In this document: positions 42,573 through 54,264 of the stretch, piece by piece | Position numbering within the stretch: the stretch's first letter is position 1 | Layout: each line of letters starts with the position of its first letter | Source: Hesseltinella vesiculosa | Taxonomy: Eukaryota > Mucoromycota > Mucoromycetes > Mucorales > Cunninghamellaceae | Direction: 5' to 3' | NCBI GenBank assembly: GCA_002104935.1 | Contig: MCGT01000009.1 | Coordinates: forward strand, 1 to 64,000 | DNA: 64,000 nt | Made by a program: the position numbers and the translations under genes | The notes under the pieces: generated by a model | What the model saw: only the letters and a program-made list of their open reading frames with translations | Told to the model about the DNA's origin: nothing | Database searches by the model: none

Positions 42573-45394
42573 ATGACAGACGCAATCAACAACACTATTT
42601 CTACTACCGACTGGGATCAAGATACTAAACTCCTTCCTCGCCTCCAACTTGTAGATGAAAAGCAGGACTTCACGTAAAGCATCCGTTACAAAACTAGCGG
42701 GAACACGTAATAACATTCATTTTGTGTCAAGGGAGCAATTGCCTGAATACATGAACCAATGGGGTCTTGGCGAAGCTGGATTTAAGTACAATGTTGTTGC
42801 AGTGTTTGGGTCGCAAAGCACTGGCAAAAGTAAATTACATCACTGAATGTGGACCACTCGAGCAGAAAAAAAAAGTCACTGACATTTCACGTGTTTGCGT
42901 TGTACTAGGTACTTTGCTGAATGGCCTGTTTGGGACAAATTTTGATGTGATGAATGAAAACCAACGCAGCCAGACCACCAAAGGCATTTGGGTTTCACGT
43001 GGCCGTGGTATGCACGTGCTTGTGATGGATGTTGAGGGCACTGATGGTCGCGAGCGCGGTGAAGACCAAGACTTTGAACGCAAGTCAGCCCTCTTTTCCA
43101 TGGCTACCAGTGAAGTGATTATTTTGAATTTATGGGAGCACCAGGTCGGGCTGTACCAAGGTGCTAACATGGGCTTGCTCAAAACAGTCTTCGAAGTGAA
43201 CTTGCAGCTCTTCCAGCATAGCAAGACTTCCAAGGAGAAAACCCTGCTGTTCTTTGTTGTTCGTGATCATGTTGGTACCACCCCTTTGGAAAATCTTGCC
43301 AAAACCTTGCAAAGTGATCTGGAAAAGATCTGGGCTGGTTTATCCAAGGCACGGGAAGAAAAAAACGATGCCATTCTGCAACCGCCTGACTTTTTTTTTT
43401 TTTTTTTTTAGCCCGAAGGCCTCGAAGATTGCCAGATCCACGATTATTTCGACTTTATGTATACTGGATTGCCCCACAAAATTTTAATGCCGGAAAAGTT
43501 TGATGAGGAGGTGGTTCATTTACGGCAACGATTCACCGACCCCACTAATGCCAACTTTGTGTTCCGACCCGAATACCACAAGCGCATTCCTGCCGACGGC
43601 TACCATGTCTATGCTTCGGGCATTTGGGACAAGGTCTTGACCAACAAGGACCTGGATTTACCCACGCAGCAAGAATTACTTGCCCAGTACCGATGCGACG
43701 AGATTGCTCAGACCGCCTTTGCCAAATTCGTCGAACAGCTCGCGCCTTTCAAATCACCAATCCTGGAAAAAGGTCAGATTGTCGATGACCTTGGCACCCA
43801 AATGACCTCCATCCGCCAAGAGGCAATCGCCGCCTTTGACAAGCAAGCGTCACGCTACCACCAAGCTGTCTACCAAAAGAAACGCCAGGAAATGCTCACC
43901 AAGCTCAACACCCAATTGAATGTTTGCTTTGTCGGTCAACTTAAAAATTTGTACAAAAAAGCCATTGCCCAATTCGACAATGAACTCAAGCAGAAGCTCA
44001 AACAACCCAACTACAACTTTGCCTCGGTTGTCACTAGCGCGCTCAGCAAAGCCCGAGCAGTCTTTGTTGATGGAGCTCAAGTTCTTGTTCTAGCTGATAC
44101 TGATTGGTCTTACCAACTTGACCTAGAGCAGCTGGATGAAGAGTTTGAAAAGGTGTCAACCAAAGCCCGTGCCGACGAATTCAAAAAGATGAGCAAAGCT
44201 TTGACTGTGAGTATACGGCCAATAAGAGGACTGTGGCCACCGGATAATTGACCCGACCCTCGCCCTTTTCTTTCTTTCTTGCAGAAACAAGTGGAAAATG
44301 ACCTGGCCGAACCCATCTCGCTTGCTCTCAATGACCCCCAACCCACGACTTGGTCTACAATCTTGCTAGCTTACAAATCTACCTTAGAGCGCGGTCGCAC
44401 CACGCTGGAAGCCAAAGCAAAAAGTGAGCCAGATGCATGACCAATCTTATCATGTCGGGACCAACCTTTTTATATTCTATCATTTTTTTAGGTTTCAACT
44501 CGACAGCTGAAGAACTAGAGGAGTCAGTGGTCACATTGAAGCGTGATGCTTGGATTGTTCTGCGTAAAAAAGTTGATGAAGAACTGGCCGACAATATGCT
44601 TTTACTCAAACTGCGCACAAAGTAAGGATACGTAAAATTGGGAAGGCACTGACTCGAGCCATTCTCATTGGATAGATTCGAGGAAAAGTTCCGATATGAT
44701 GAGCAAGGTTTACCACGCGTATGGAAACCTGAAGATGACATTGACACTTATTTCAAGGCTGCTCGTGAAGAAGTACATACGCACGGATACGCACCGATAA
44801 TGCAAGCCTCACCTTTTATTATTATTATTATATTGGTGTGTTTAGACGTTAAAGCTGATTCCTATTTTTGCCAAGATTGATTTGGGCGAAGATTCGGTCG
44901 ATGTAGAATCAACAGAGGTAACTATTCCTAGTCCTTCCGACTTTAGATCGACAAGCACTTATTATTCCCCCACCTAGGAATTTGATTTCCAACAATCCTT
45001 GACTATTCTTACGGAAGCAAAACAAATTGACATCAACAACCGATTCAAACGGGAATCCGACGCGTTTTATTTGGAAGCAAAGCGATCGGTGGTGGCAACC
45101 ACAGCCAAGATACCTCCCTGGCTGGGCGCTGTCATCCTCGTGCTCGGCTGGAACGAATTCATGGCCGTCCTGCGAAGCCCGTTCTACTTGTTCCTTTTCA
45201 TTGTAATGGTGTGCTGTGCGTATGTGGTTTATGTCTTGAACCTCTGGGGCCCTTTGGAGCGCATCTTGTCCGCCGTGGCTGGCGAGGCATCAAGGATAGC
45301 CAAAGACCGAATGATCGAAGGGGTTGACCGGATGCGTGAACAGGCTATAGAACTGAGGTCTATGCAGACCCAGCAAAAAGACAAAAGCGAATAG
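42573..45394 (+). CDS. SEY1: Sey1/RHD3 (atlastin-type) ER-fusion GTPase
   Basis: About nine exons. The dynamin-like GTPase domain has [20 protein letters not shown] (P-loop, split by an intron inside GKS), [33 protein letters not shown] and [13 protein letters not shown] (guanine-binding RD). A long helical stalk follows ([14 protein letters not shown] through [20 protein letters not shown]). Two closely spaced membrane segments ([36 protein letters not shown]) precede a short amphipathic tail. It mediates homotypic ER fusion. The intron at 43349-43411 appears to start with GC (AAG|GCACGG) rather than GT. Its start lies 255 bp right of the Fanzor transposon. Confidence 0.9.
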
Positions 45395-46300
45395 CTCTTT
45401 TTAGCTTTGGCGCTTTTCACGTAGAACATGGAATTACTTTTTCTCACTGTCAGCTGTTTGGAAATCAAAAAATGATTACAGTATTAAACTAAAACTTCTT
45501 GTACCTGTCCCTGGCGTCTAACAACAGAGATTTCATATCCATCGTCTCGCACGTATTCGTTTGCTAATTTGTGACATACCTATTGTATCGACCTGGCTAT
45601 ATCTTTCCGCTTGCCCTCCTATCGCATCTCCCGTTGGTCGACGCCCAGCTATGCTCTCCGGTATATTGTCATCAGCAGCCGTGCTATGTCCAAGGACTGG
45701 AAACACCATGTTGTGGAAGGGGTGTCGCTCTACCTTGACTCCTTAATGTTCACAAAGCTGCGTTGCTGACTATAACAGGATATGCCCCTTGATACGACCA
45801 TGTAAAGCAACGCTAAAACATATTACAAATCATGTGATACCTTTTCAAATCCAACAACGGCCTGTTACTTGATTAGCACTTGCCACGCAAGCCAGCCCAT
45901 ATTTGATTGCAGGTTTACCAAAATTTACTATGCAGGACGTCGTAAACCTAACTAGAACCCGAAATCGGTTCCATACAAACTTGATTTCAAACACCAGACT
46001 CGGTATTTACTGCTTAGCGCCATTGGTCCGTCCTGTTTCTTCAAACGTCCCATCCCTCGTTTTGGCCTCACCAGCCAAAAGTCGAAAGTCGGATACACCA
46101 ATATAACACAAAATGTCAGCATGAAGTTGATGACCATGGCAACAGTGCGATTCATTACGCCGTGATATCTCGCTTGGAGCTTTTTTTAAACCAAATGCTT
46201 GGCGCACATTTTTTGGACCGCAAAAAAAAAAAAAAAAAATAACCCAGCCATGTTCCTCTCCTTTCCCCTCCAATCTTGTAATTGTTAAACACAAAGGAAC
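45395..46300. other. Intergenic region, no gene seen
   Basis: Between SEY1 and AKR1. Scattered short ORFs only; a 17-A tract at 46221-46237. No recognisable coding, repeat or RNA signature. Confidence 0.45.
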
Positions 46301-48888
46301 ATGGTCGAAAATGCGGAAGATAAGAAGCCTTTGCTATCTGAAACTTTAGATGAGGATGCAGGGGATCTTTCAACGTTACCAAGACAGCCTGCCCATGTTA
46401 TGCCCACCACTGAAGTCGCTGGCACACCAGTGCATGCCCAAATTGCTGTAGCTCGTAAGTTAAAAAAAACAAGGTACCATTGGTGTCCTCTTGCCGGTTG
46501 TAATTAACTTCTTTTTTTCTTTCTTTACCATGTCCTTACTTTTGCATTAGCCAATGATCACCAGACATATTTTCGAGCTGCCCAGCAAGGCCAGTTCCAA
46601 GTGATCAAGGACATCTTGGACAAGAAAGATGTCAGTGTGCATGACGTTGATGAACATGGCAACAGCGCGCTTCACTATGCTGTGGTGTCTCACTCAGAAG
46701 CTTGCGCAAAGTACCTGATTGACGTTGGTGCTACTGTCGATCTACCTACCGGCGATCTTAAAGCAACACCATTGCACTGGGCCTGCAAACAAGGCCGGCT
46801 TGATATGGTGCATCGGCTGATCAAAGAAGGCGCTAGCTGCCAGCTCAAAGACGCTCAAGGATTCAATGCCCTCCATCTGGCTGTACATTCGTCTAATTCC
46901 ATGCTGGTGTTATATTTGCTCTACTTGGACAAGGTCGATGTGGACGTGGCGGATGCCATTGGTGGCCATACCGCCCTGATGTGGGCTGCCTATCAAGGCC
47001 AGCCAATGATGTGCCACCTGCTTCTGAAATTTGGCGCCAATGTCCATGCCTCAGACCATACAGGGCTGTCGCCACTTCACTGGGCCGTTGTACGTGGCCA
47101 TCGTGCCTGTATACGAAAAATGCTTGAATACGGTGCCGACGCTAGCGCCAAGGATCACAGCGGGAAATCTGTGATGGACTTTGTGCGTGAAAAGCAATTG
47201 ATTCCAGTCTGGCAACGCGCTGTCCTCGAATTTGATATTCTAGCCGAATCGAAGCCTGAATTACAGTCAAGAATTGGTGCCTACTCAGAGTCTGCGCCTT
47301 CCCACATGGCCAAGGTAAGTTTATGAGGGCCACCAGGGGCTGCCTGGGGTAAGTGAAAGGGCCTGTGCATTCATATGTATTCTTCTTGCTTTGATTAGCG
47401 CACTGTCAATCAAATCGTGTATGTACTCCCTTTTATCACACTGGCTTTGGCCTTGAGATGCCTAGTGTTGTTCCCTTGGTACATGGGCTTGCCTATGGCA
47501 GCGTTGTGCTTCGTAGGCATGCATCTTTTAATCATCAAGAAACTCCTTCCTATTCCTCACAACGAAGCCTTGTGGAAAACACCTTACTTCTCGTCTATAT
47601 TTCAATCATCAGCTTTTTGGGTGTTGGTCACGTGGGCATGTGTGATTGTCCCTGGTAAGGCTCTCTGCTCAAAGCAAACGTAAAGGGCTTGCGTTAACTT
47701 TTTGATTTTTGCGCAAAGATACCGCGTACATGATTGTTACCCATCTCATCTTCATGGTCAGCTTCTTCACTGCTGTGTATCATTTCTTTATCGCCGTGAT
47801 GGCAGACCCTGGGTTTATTGACAACAAACCCAACCGCTCCGAGCAACAACAGGTTGTTTGGAACTTGGCCGACGATTACAAGTTTGACATTCGTCATTTT
47901 TGTGTTACCTGCTTGGTAATTCTTCACTCCTTTATTCGCTGACACAGACACAGAAGCTCAGATGCGTAATTATTTTTCTCAGATCCGCAAGCCAGTGCGA
48001 TCCAAGCATTGTAAAATCTGTAATCGATGTGTTGCCAAGTTTGACCAGTAAGCCATTGACCACGTAGATATTTATTATATACCGATATGGCTCCTTTTCA
48101 TTGTTTTAGCCACTGTCCTTGGATTTATAATTGTATTGGTGCCAACAACCATCGCTCCTTTTTGATATTTGTTGCCACTATGGTCATTGCTATCATCACT
48201 TTTACTGCCCTGGCATTTGAATGCAAGTGAAGCCATGCTTTTTTTATTTATTTAGCTAGGATGAGTTTCATTTCTTAATCTTCTTTCTTACAATCACGTA
48301 GACTTGATCACTGTTTCGCCAATGAACTACCATGAATCGGATGGTACTTGCTTCCTGGGCAAAACCCTTTGTGGCATGTTTGAATTTGATACGTGGACTT
48401 TAAGCCTGACGGCATGGGTCCTATTGCAATTGTCATGGTCCGTATTTTTGTTAGGCGTTCAGCTGTACCAGATCGCCGTCGCCACCACCACCAATGAAAG
48501 TGCCAACGCGCATCGCTATGAATATTTGAATGAAGGCGCAGCTATTGGCGGTGGCACTGCTGGCTCTGATGGACCTGATCCTCTACTCCCTCTCGCCAAT
48601 GGTGCAGCTCCCGCTGCACATCACCATCATGGTCATGGCAAGGGATTCCTTGGCATGCTGCCTTGTATTCAGCTATTCGCGGGTGCCCGTGCACTACACA
48701 AACACCGCCGACAGCAGCGAAATACGCGTCAACGACAAACGAACCCCTTTGATCATGGGTGCGTCAATAATTGCCTCGAATTTTGGACCGACGATGGCTC
48801 ACAGCAGCATGGTATCGATTGGCACAAAGTCTACACAGTGCAAGATGTCGTCCATCAATACCAAAGCCAAGATTTCCCTATGGCCTAG
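46301..48888 (+). CDS. AKR1: Ankyrin-repeat DHHC palmitoyltransferase (Akr1/HIP14 type)
   Basis: About eight exons. An acidic N-terminus is followed by five to six ankyrin repeats ([80 protein letters not shown]). Two pairs of membrane helices flank the cysteine-rich domain [18 protein letters not shown] and [17 protein letters not shown]. The active site reads DHHC, assembled across an intron; yeast Akr1 has DHYC. It transfers palmitate to cysteines of cytosolic proteins at Golgi membranes. The C-terminal tail ([18 protein letters not shown]) is hydrophilic. Confidence 0.9.
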
Positions 48889-49180
48889 AATCTTCCTCAA
48901 ATGTATTTTTTTCCCTTTCCTTTCTACAGTTATGGATAAACCAGATTTCCGCCATCATAGTGGGAACCATGTACTCCAATGTCATCGAATTCTTGTTTCA
49001 ATGTCACGGTATTTCCAATGACTGACGCCTTGAGCTGCAAAGGGGCCTTTTTTTTTTTTTTTTTTTTTTCCTCCGCGCGTGCACATTGTTTTGCACCTAC
49101 AGTAATTTATTCAGTGACATCAGTTTTGATCAGCTGCGAGATTGCATAGTGTTCTGGACTCAGACAAGCAAACAGGTGGG

Positions 49181-51148
49181 TCAGTTGAAGTCATACAAGT
49201 ACTTGTCAAGTTCAAATTGAACCTGTTTGGCAATGTTGCAGATGAATTCAAAGCTCACGTTGCATTTGTATTTTGGCTCGTCCAGCTTGTCCATGCTTGT
49301 TGTTCGGATCAGTAATCGAAGGGATGTCAGGCTGCTGATCTATTGAAATAAATCAAGAGTGCAATAGAACCGTTAGAGAGAGTGAGCTCTGCATGCGCGT
49401 TCATTCCCATCGGTATTTTCTTTTTCTTTCTTCGTCCTTGCCTGCAGTTGAACATCGATGCTGTTGCTAACAGAATCATCAACGATATTGTAAAAAATTG
49501 CCAGTAACCGTTGCACAGTGAATGCCATTGGTCCTAGCAATTGTTGTCGCATCTGTTTTCGGAAAAATTGCATGAGCGGGGAAGGCATCATACTTCATGA
49601 TGAAGAGATCAAATGTACCTTGCCACCCGTGCGATCAACTCGGCCTTTTCGAGTGCCACCGCCCTTCTTTTTGGATCGCTCTTCACCGATACGAGTAAAA
49701 TAGCGTCGATCGAACTTGATGGGGTTATAGCTTGCCAGGTAAGCCGCAATCAGCAAGAATTTTGTGTAATAGGGAAGGTCAAATTCGCCTGATCGTCCGA
49801 GGAGGATAAGTATGGAATGTCTCGTCCGGTGCATCTCTTGCCACTTTACCTTTGCCTGTTGTTCTTGTATGGGATAAAAACGCGCCCACGCGCTTATTTT
49901 CATTTTCCTCCAGATCCAGTCGTTCAGTTTCTTTGGTCCATTCAGCACTGGAAATTTCTCGCAGAAACAGCTTGTCTGTAGCCTCGGCAAAGTATGGCTG
50001 GGCATGCTTGAACAGTTTGGAGGTTTCCTCCATGTTCACTATCGAAAAAAAATATCATTAGCAATTATAACAGACCAAAGCTCGTTGCTGTTCTTATTGC
50101 ACTCATTAACATACCTTCGCCTTCTTGAATGGGTTTGATGTACAGAGGCAGGAGCAAGGCCGAGAAATACCTAAGCTCATTGAGATTTTTGCAGTTGTGG
50201 CTGAAAATCGAGTAGATCAATTCCACATAGGCAGTAAAAAAGGCATCGTCCAGGGCTACTACCTTGTCCCCACCGTCTTCAGCGTCGTCGTTTTGCTTTT
50301 TTATCGTCACCTGTCGATTCATATTATTAAAATCCAACTGCAAGATGCGGATGATATCTTCTTTGGTGTAATCCGAAAAACGGATGAACATGGGTTCATA
50401 CGAGCCTCCCTTGACTCGAAATTTTTCGAATACAACTGTACTGATCAATATCACACAAACATTACGTTGTGACTGGGGCATAAAAACGACATGGTCAGTA
50501 CAAATGAACGCTTCTCGCTTGTCTAAGACTTTACCAATTCAGAAAGGCGCAGTAATGAAGGAAGCAAAGATGGGGCCATGTCACGCAGCCGTTCTGCACG
50601 ATCAAGCACCTTTGCAAAATAGTAATAATGATAATAATGTTAGCCTCCATACGTTCATTCAAGTTTTATCATTGCTGCGCCTACCAAGTAGTGGGTTGAT
50701 CGTTTGCCGATAGGGTATGCAACAGTTCGCCCGACCTTTTTAACGTCCACGCCACGATGAATAATTTTGACAAACCGATGGATCGAGTCAACACGACACA
50801 CATTGTTGTACTGATTGCTGAAACTGGGCGTCCAGTTGCACCAGGCATTCAAGGCACGTTCAAAAATCATTCTTGGCGAATGGTTTTCTACGCAGTTCAC
50901 ATAGGCATATTCGCTTTCACATAACTTGTCCTTGAGAACTGACATCACTACGCTCGTTTTTCCTGATGATGCATGACCATATACAAATATGCTTGGCACA
51001 ACACGATCGGCCCTCTTCATAAAAGTTGTGTTTATGGGAATCTCTCTCGTGGATCAAGCGCTTTTCCTCTGATCTTTACCTCTCCCATCAGTGACAACAG
51101 TGTATGGATTTCCTTTGACCTGCCAGGGTATCGATCTTGTAAGGACAT
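49181..51148 (-). CDS. ORC5: Origin recognition complex subunit 5
   Basis: Start MSLQDRYPGRSKEIHTLLSL, then after a short intron SIFVYGHASSGKTSVVMSVL (Walker A). AYVNCVENHSPRMIFERALN and VLDRAERLRDMAPSLLPSLL (Walker B region, VLD) follow. Then VFEKFRVKGGSYEPMFIRF, LNELRYFSALLLPLYIKPI, FLREISSAEW, LPYYTKFLLIAAYLASYNP, LLGPMAFTVQRLLAI and the C-terminal winged-helix block EPKYKCNVSFEFICNIAKQV. It is part of the ATPase complex that marks replication origins. The last intron (49441-49340) starts with GC: CAG|GCAAGG. The exact splice between TVAYP and VLDRAERL near 50690 could not be settled by eye. Confidence 0.9.
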
Positions 51149-51751
51149 GTCAAAAAAATGCAAATGCAAAATGCAAAGAGAAAAGAAGTCGAGCAGACGC
51201 ACTCCGCCAACGAAGAGGTTTTTTTTTTTTTGCCATCCGCCGCTTTGTATATTTTTGCGCTGCTTTTTCTACCAAGCAAACGAAACCCTTTCTCGCATAT
51301 GATTTCGTTAAAATACTATGATGCACAGGAACTGCAGATTGTGAATTTGTTCACCTTACCAAAGTCGGGAAGGGTGAGAAGCAACATAATCAAAACTATC
51401 CTGAAAAGTATCGATATGAAGTGGAGTCAATAGCCGTGCTTTAACAGCATCTACGTTGAGCAACTGTCTTTTTCAAAATGGCTCATTGAAAATGATAATG
51501 CATCGGGCCTGGAAGTGGTTGGGTGATTCGGCATGCATAGCATGCTGACCCTGTCTCTGAACATCAGATCGAGATACCTCGAAGGCTATCGTAAGGACAC
51601 GATTTCACGTTTTTGGCACAGCGCTTGGAGGGAGAGACAGCACCCCCGGATTACTTACAATCAATTAGGAAAAAATCTAGGCCAAATTTGATTCTCTAGT
51701 TATCCTGTACGACTATTTTATAATTACACAATGGCGCCATGTTTATTAGCA
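51149..51751. other. ORC5 upstream region and PP4c 3' flank
   Basis: Contains a T/A-rich stretch and no ORF with recognisable features. Nothing else is seen. Confidence 0.4.
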
Positions 51752-53187
51752 TTAGAGGAAGTAGTCTGGAGCAGATTTTTTTACAGGCACATCAAGGAAA
51801 TCTTGCTGCAAACGCGTAATCAAAAGGGGGACAAGGTCAGTCACCAGAGGTTTTTACAGTCAATTCATTTTACCTGTGGGGCCGCATCAAATAGTTTGTA
51901 GCCTTTTTCCAAATTGTGATCCAATTCTAAAATGGCAGCTACATTGCCACACCGGTAGCAGTAGTTTGGCGCTGACCACACCGTAACAATGGTGTCGTTG
52001 AACATCGGCTTGAACCCTTCCATCACCAATTGATGTGCACGAGCAATGAAATCTAGGGAATTGTTGTGTAAGAACTACCAAACAAAAAAAAAAAAAAAGA
52101 CGTCAGCATATGCAACAAATGGACGAATCAGACTTACAGTTCGGACAACGTCACCGCCAAATAAATAACCAGCGCCTCTCGGGCTGTAACCCCATCCATC
52201 GATCTCTTTGGAGCGGAAAAATAAAGGTTATTAGTTCTTGTACGAAGTATTACGTGAGACCTTTCATTTTTACCTTCAGGATCAGACCATAAAAGATCAC
52301 ACATAGCACCGTCGTGAGGTACTTCTTGCTTGCGATCGATAGTACGAATCTAATAAAACACGCAACCGAACGAGTCAACCAAAAAATAAAATCCAAAAAA
52401 AAGGTAGGTAATCATTTACCTGATCGAGTGCACTGATACTGGGGGACAGGCCACCATGCACGCAAAAAATCCTGTCATCGATGATGGCGCTGAGGCTCAG
52501 GTAGTCAAATATTTCGCAGCAGTAACGCCAGACGTTTGATGAGCCAAACTTGCGTAGGCATTCGTCATAAAAACCGTAGACTTGTGTGATCTGCCTCGAT
52601 TCATGGTTGCCGCGAATGAGTGTAATTCGGTCTGGGTATCGCACTTTGAGTGCCAACAGCAACAAAAATGTTTCGACGGAATAAAAGCCTCGATCGACAA
52701 AATCACCTTTTGTAAACAGGTCAGCTCTACTTTTTCAATCTCAAAAGAGGATTACCCATAAACAAATAATTTGTGTTGGGGCAGTCTCCACCCACATGGA
52801 ACAGTTCTTTCAGATCGTGGAATTGGCCTAAAAGGAGAAAAAAATGAGATAAACAAGGACAAGGCGCTCGTTTTTTCAATACCATGTATGTCACCGCAAA
52901 TCTTAAGAGAAGAAGGTCAGGAATACATCTTTGGGAATGATAAGGAGGGAAATGATACAATGAGACTTACAGTGACAGGAGCATCGACTCGTTGCACGTT
53001 GCTTTCTTCGATTAAGATTTCTTTGGCTTTGTTGCATAACTCCTTGACTTCTTGTTCAGTGATGATTTCCCCTCGTCTTAGCTGCTCCAGTTGTCTAGTA
53101 ACAACCAGACGACATGGTTTGTCAGATCTCTTAATATGGGGGGAAGGAGGAGGTGCCTCTCTATAATTACCGATCAAGCTGGCCCAT
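51752..53187 (-). CDS. PPH3: Protein phosphatase 4 catalytic subunit (PP4c/Pph3)
   Basis: About eight exons. It starts [20 protein letters not shown]; the first intron falls inside the Arg codon of LDRQ. Catalytic motifs: [90 protein letters not shown] and [20 protein letters not shown]. The C-terminus PDYFL carries the conserved methyl-accepting Leu. Motifs fit PP4 rather than PP2A or PP6 ([12 protein letters not shown]). PP4 dephosphorylates DNA-damage-response proteins such as gamma-H2A. Two arrays of 21-bp tandem repeats begin about 150 bp upstream of the start. Confidence 0.95.
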
Positions 53188-53334
53188 CTCTTTTGATTCC
53201 AAAAAAAAAAAACTCTCAAAAGAAAAAAAAATTGATCTTTTGTTCCAGCGGGTTTTGAATTAAGAGTGTTTCCAGTAAATGCTGTCGCCATGGCAACCGC
53301 TTTATTTTTTTACAGATTCACTTCTTTTCAATTC

Positions 53335-53787
53335 AAGTGACATAACTCTCAGCTTTTGTGACAAAACTCTTCACCTATGTGACATAACTCTTCGCCTATG
53401 TGACATAACTCTTCGCCTATGTGACATAACTCTCAGCCTATGTGACATAACTTTTCTCCTATGTGACATAACTCTTCGCTTAAGTGACATAGCTCTCAGC
53501 CAATGCGACAAAACACTCAGCCTATGTGAAATAACTCTCAGCCTATGTGACTTAACTCTCAGCCTATGTCACATAACTTTTCGCCTAAGTGACAGAACTC
53601 TCAGGCTAAGTGGCATAACTCTCAACCTTTGTGACAAAACTCATCGCCTTTGTGACATAACTTTTGGCATATGTGACATAACTCTTCGCCTATGTGAAAT
53701 ACCGGTAACTCTCAGCCTATGTGACATAACTCTTCGCCTATGTGACATAACTCGCAGCCTCTGTGACAAAACTCATCACCTTTGTAT
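53335..53787. repeat. 21-bp minisatellite, about 21 units
   Basis: Degenerate tandem copies of GTGACATAACTCTCAGCCTAT (21 bp), with variants TTCG/TCAG and ATGT/AAGT. One unit is disrupted near 53700 by a few extra bases (ATACCGGTAACTC). Because the unit is a multiple of three, all copies stay open in one frame. They give a spurious ORF of repeated CDITLRL units that I do not treat as a gene. Confidence 0.9.
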
Positions 53788-53860
53788 AGCCGTCGAGTCC
53801 TCTTACATAGCTGTCGAGTCCTCTTACATAGCTGTCGAGTCCTCTTACATAGGCGTCGAT
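53788..53860. repeat. Second 21-bp tandem repeat, about 3.5 units
   Basis: Directly abutting the previous array, units of AGCTGTCGAGTCCTCTTACAT, nearly identical to each other but unrelated in sequence to the first array. Both share a 21-bp period. Confidence 0.85.
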
Positions 53861-54264
53861 AACGTTAGATGATTAGATGGCCCCACTGCTCATTTTACGT
53901 ATCAACAAAGGCTCACGCCAATATGAACGTGATAGCATGCTGCTTGCTGGCTTGAAACCAATATTAGGTGTTTAACGTCATTTAGGAAAACTCAGTTTGG
54001 CTGGTCCGAAGTTCATGGCAGCCAAAAGATCACGTTCATCGTGATTTTTCTTTTGCAGGAAAACTTGACAACAGGAACGCGCGGCTATTTAATTTGAATC
54101 CTACCCATTATTTCAGCCATTTGTGATGAATTGGATATGTCTTTGGGGAACGTTTTCTTAAAGAACTTGGAAAAAGAAGCAGTAAAAAAAAAAGCCATTT
54201 GCTAAGACAAAACGTGTGCTAAAAGAAATCGAAAGGAATAGGACTGATCGGCGCCGGAAAAAAA

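Noticed and set aside
53279..53872. Open frame encoding repeated CDITLRL-like heptapeptides
   Set aside because: It is produced by the 21-bp tandem repeat, whose period is a multiple of three; the composition is fully explained by the repeat and no start context or homology supports a protein.
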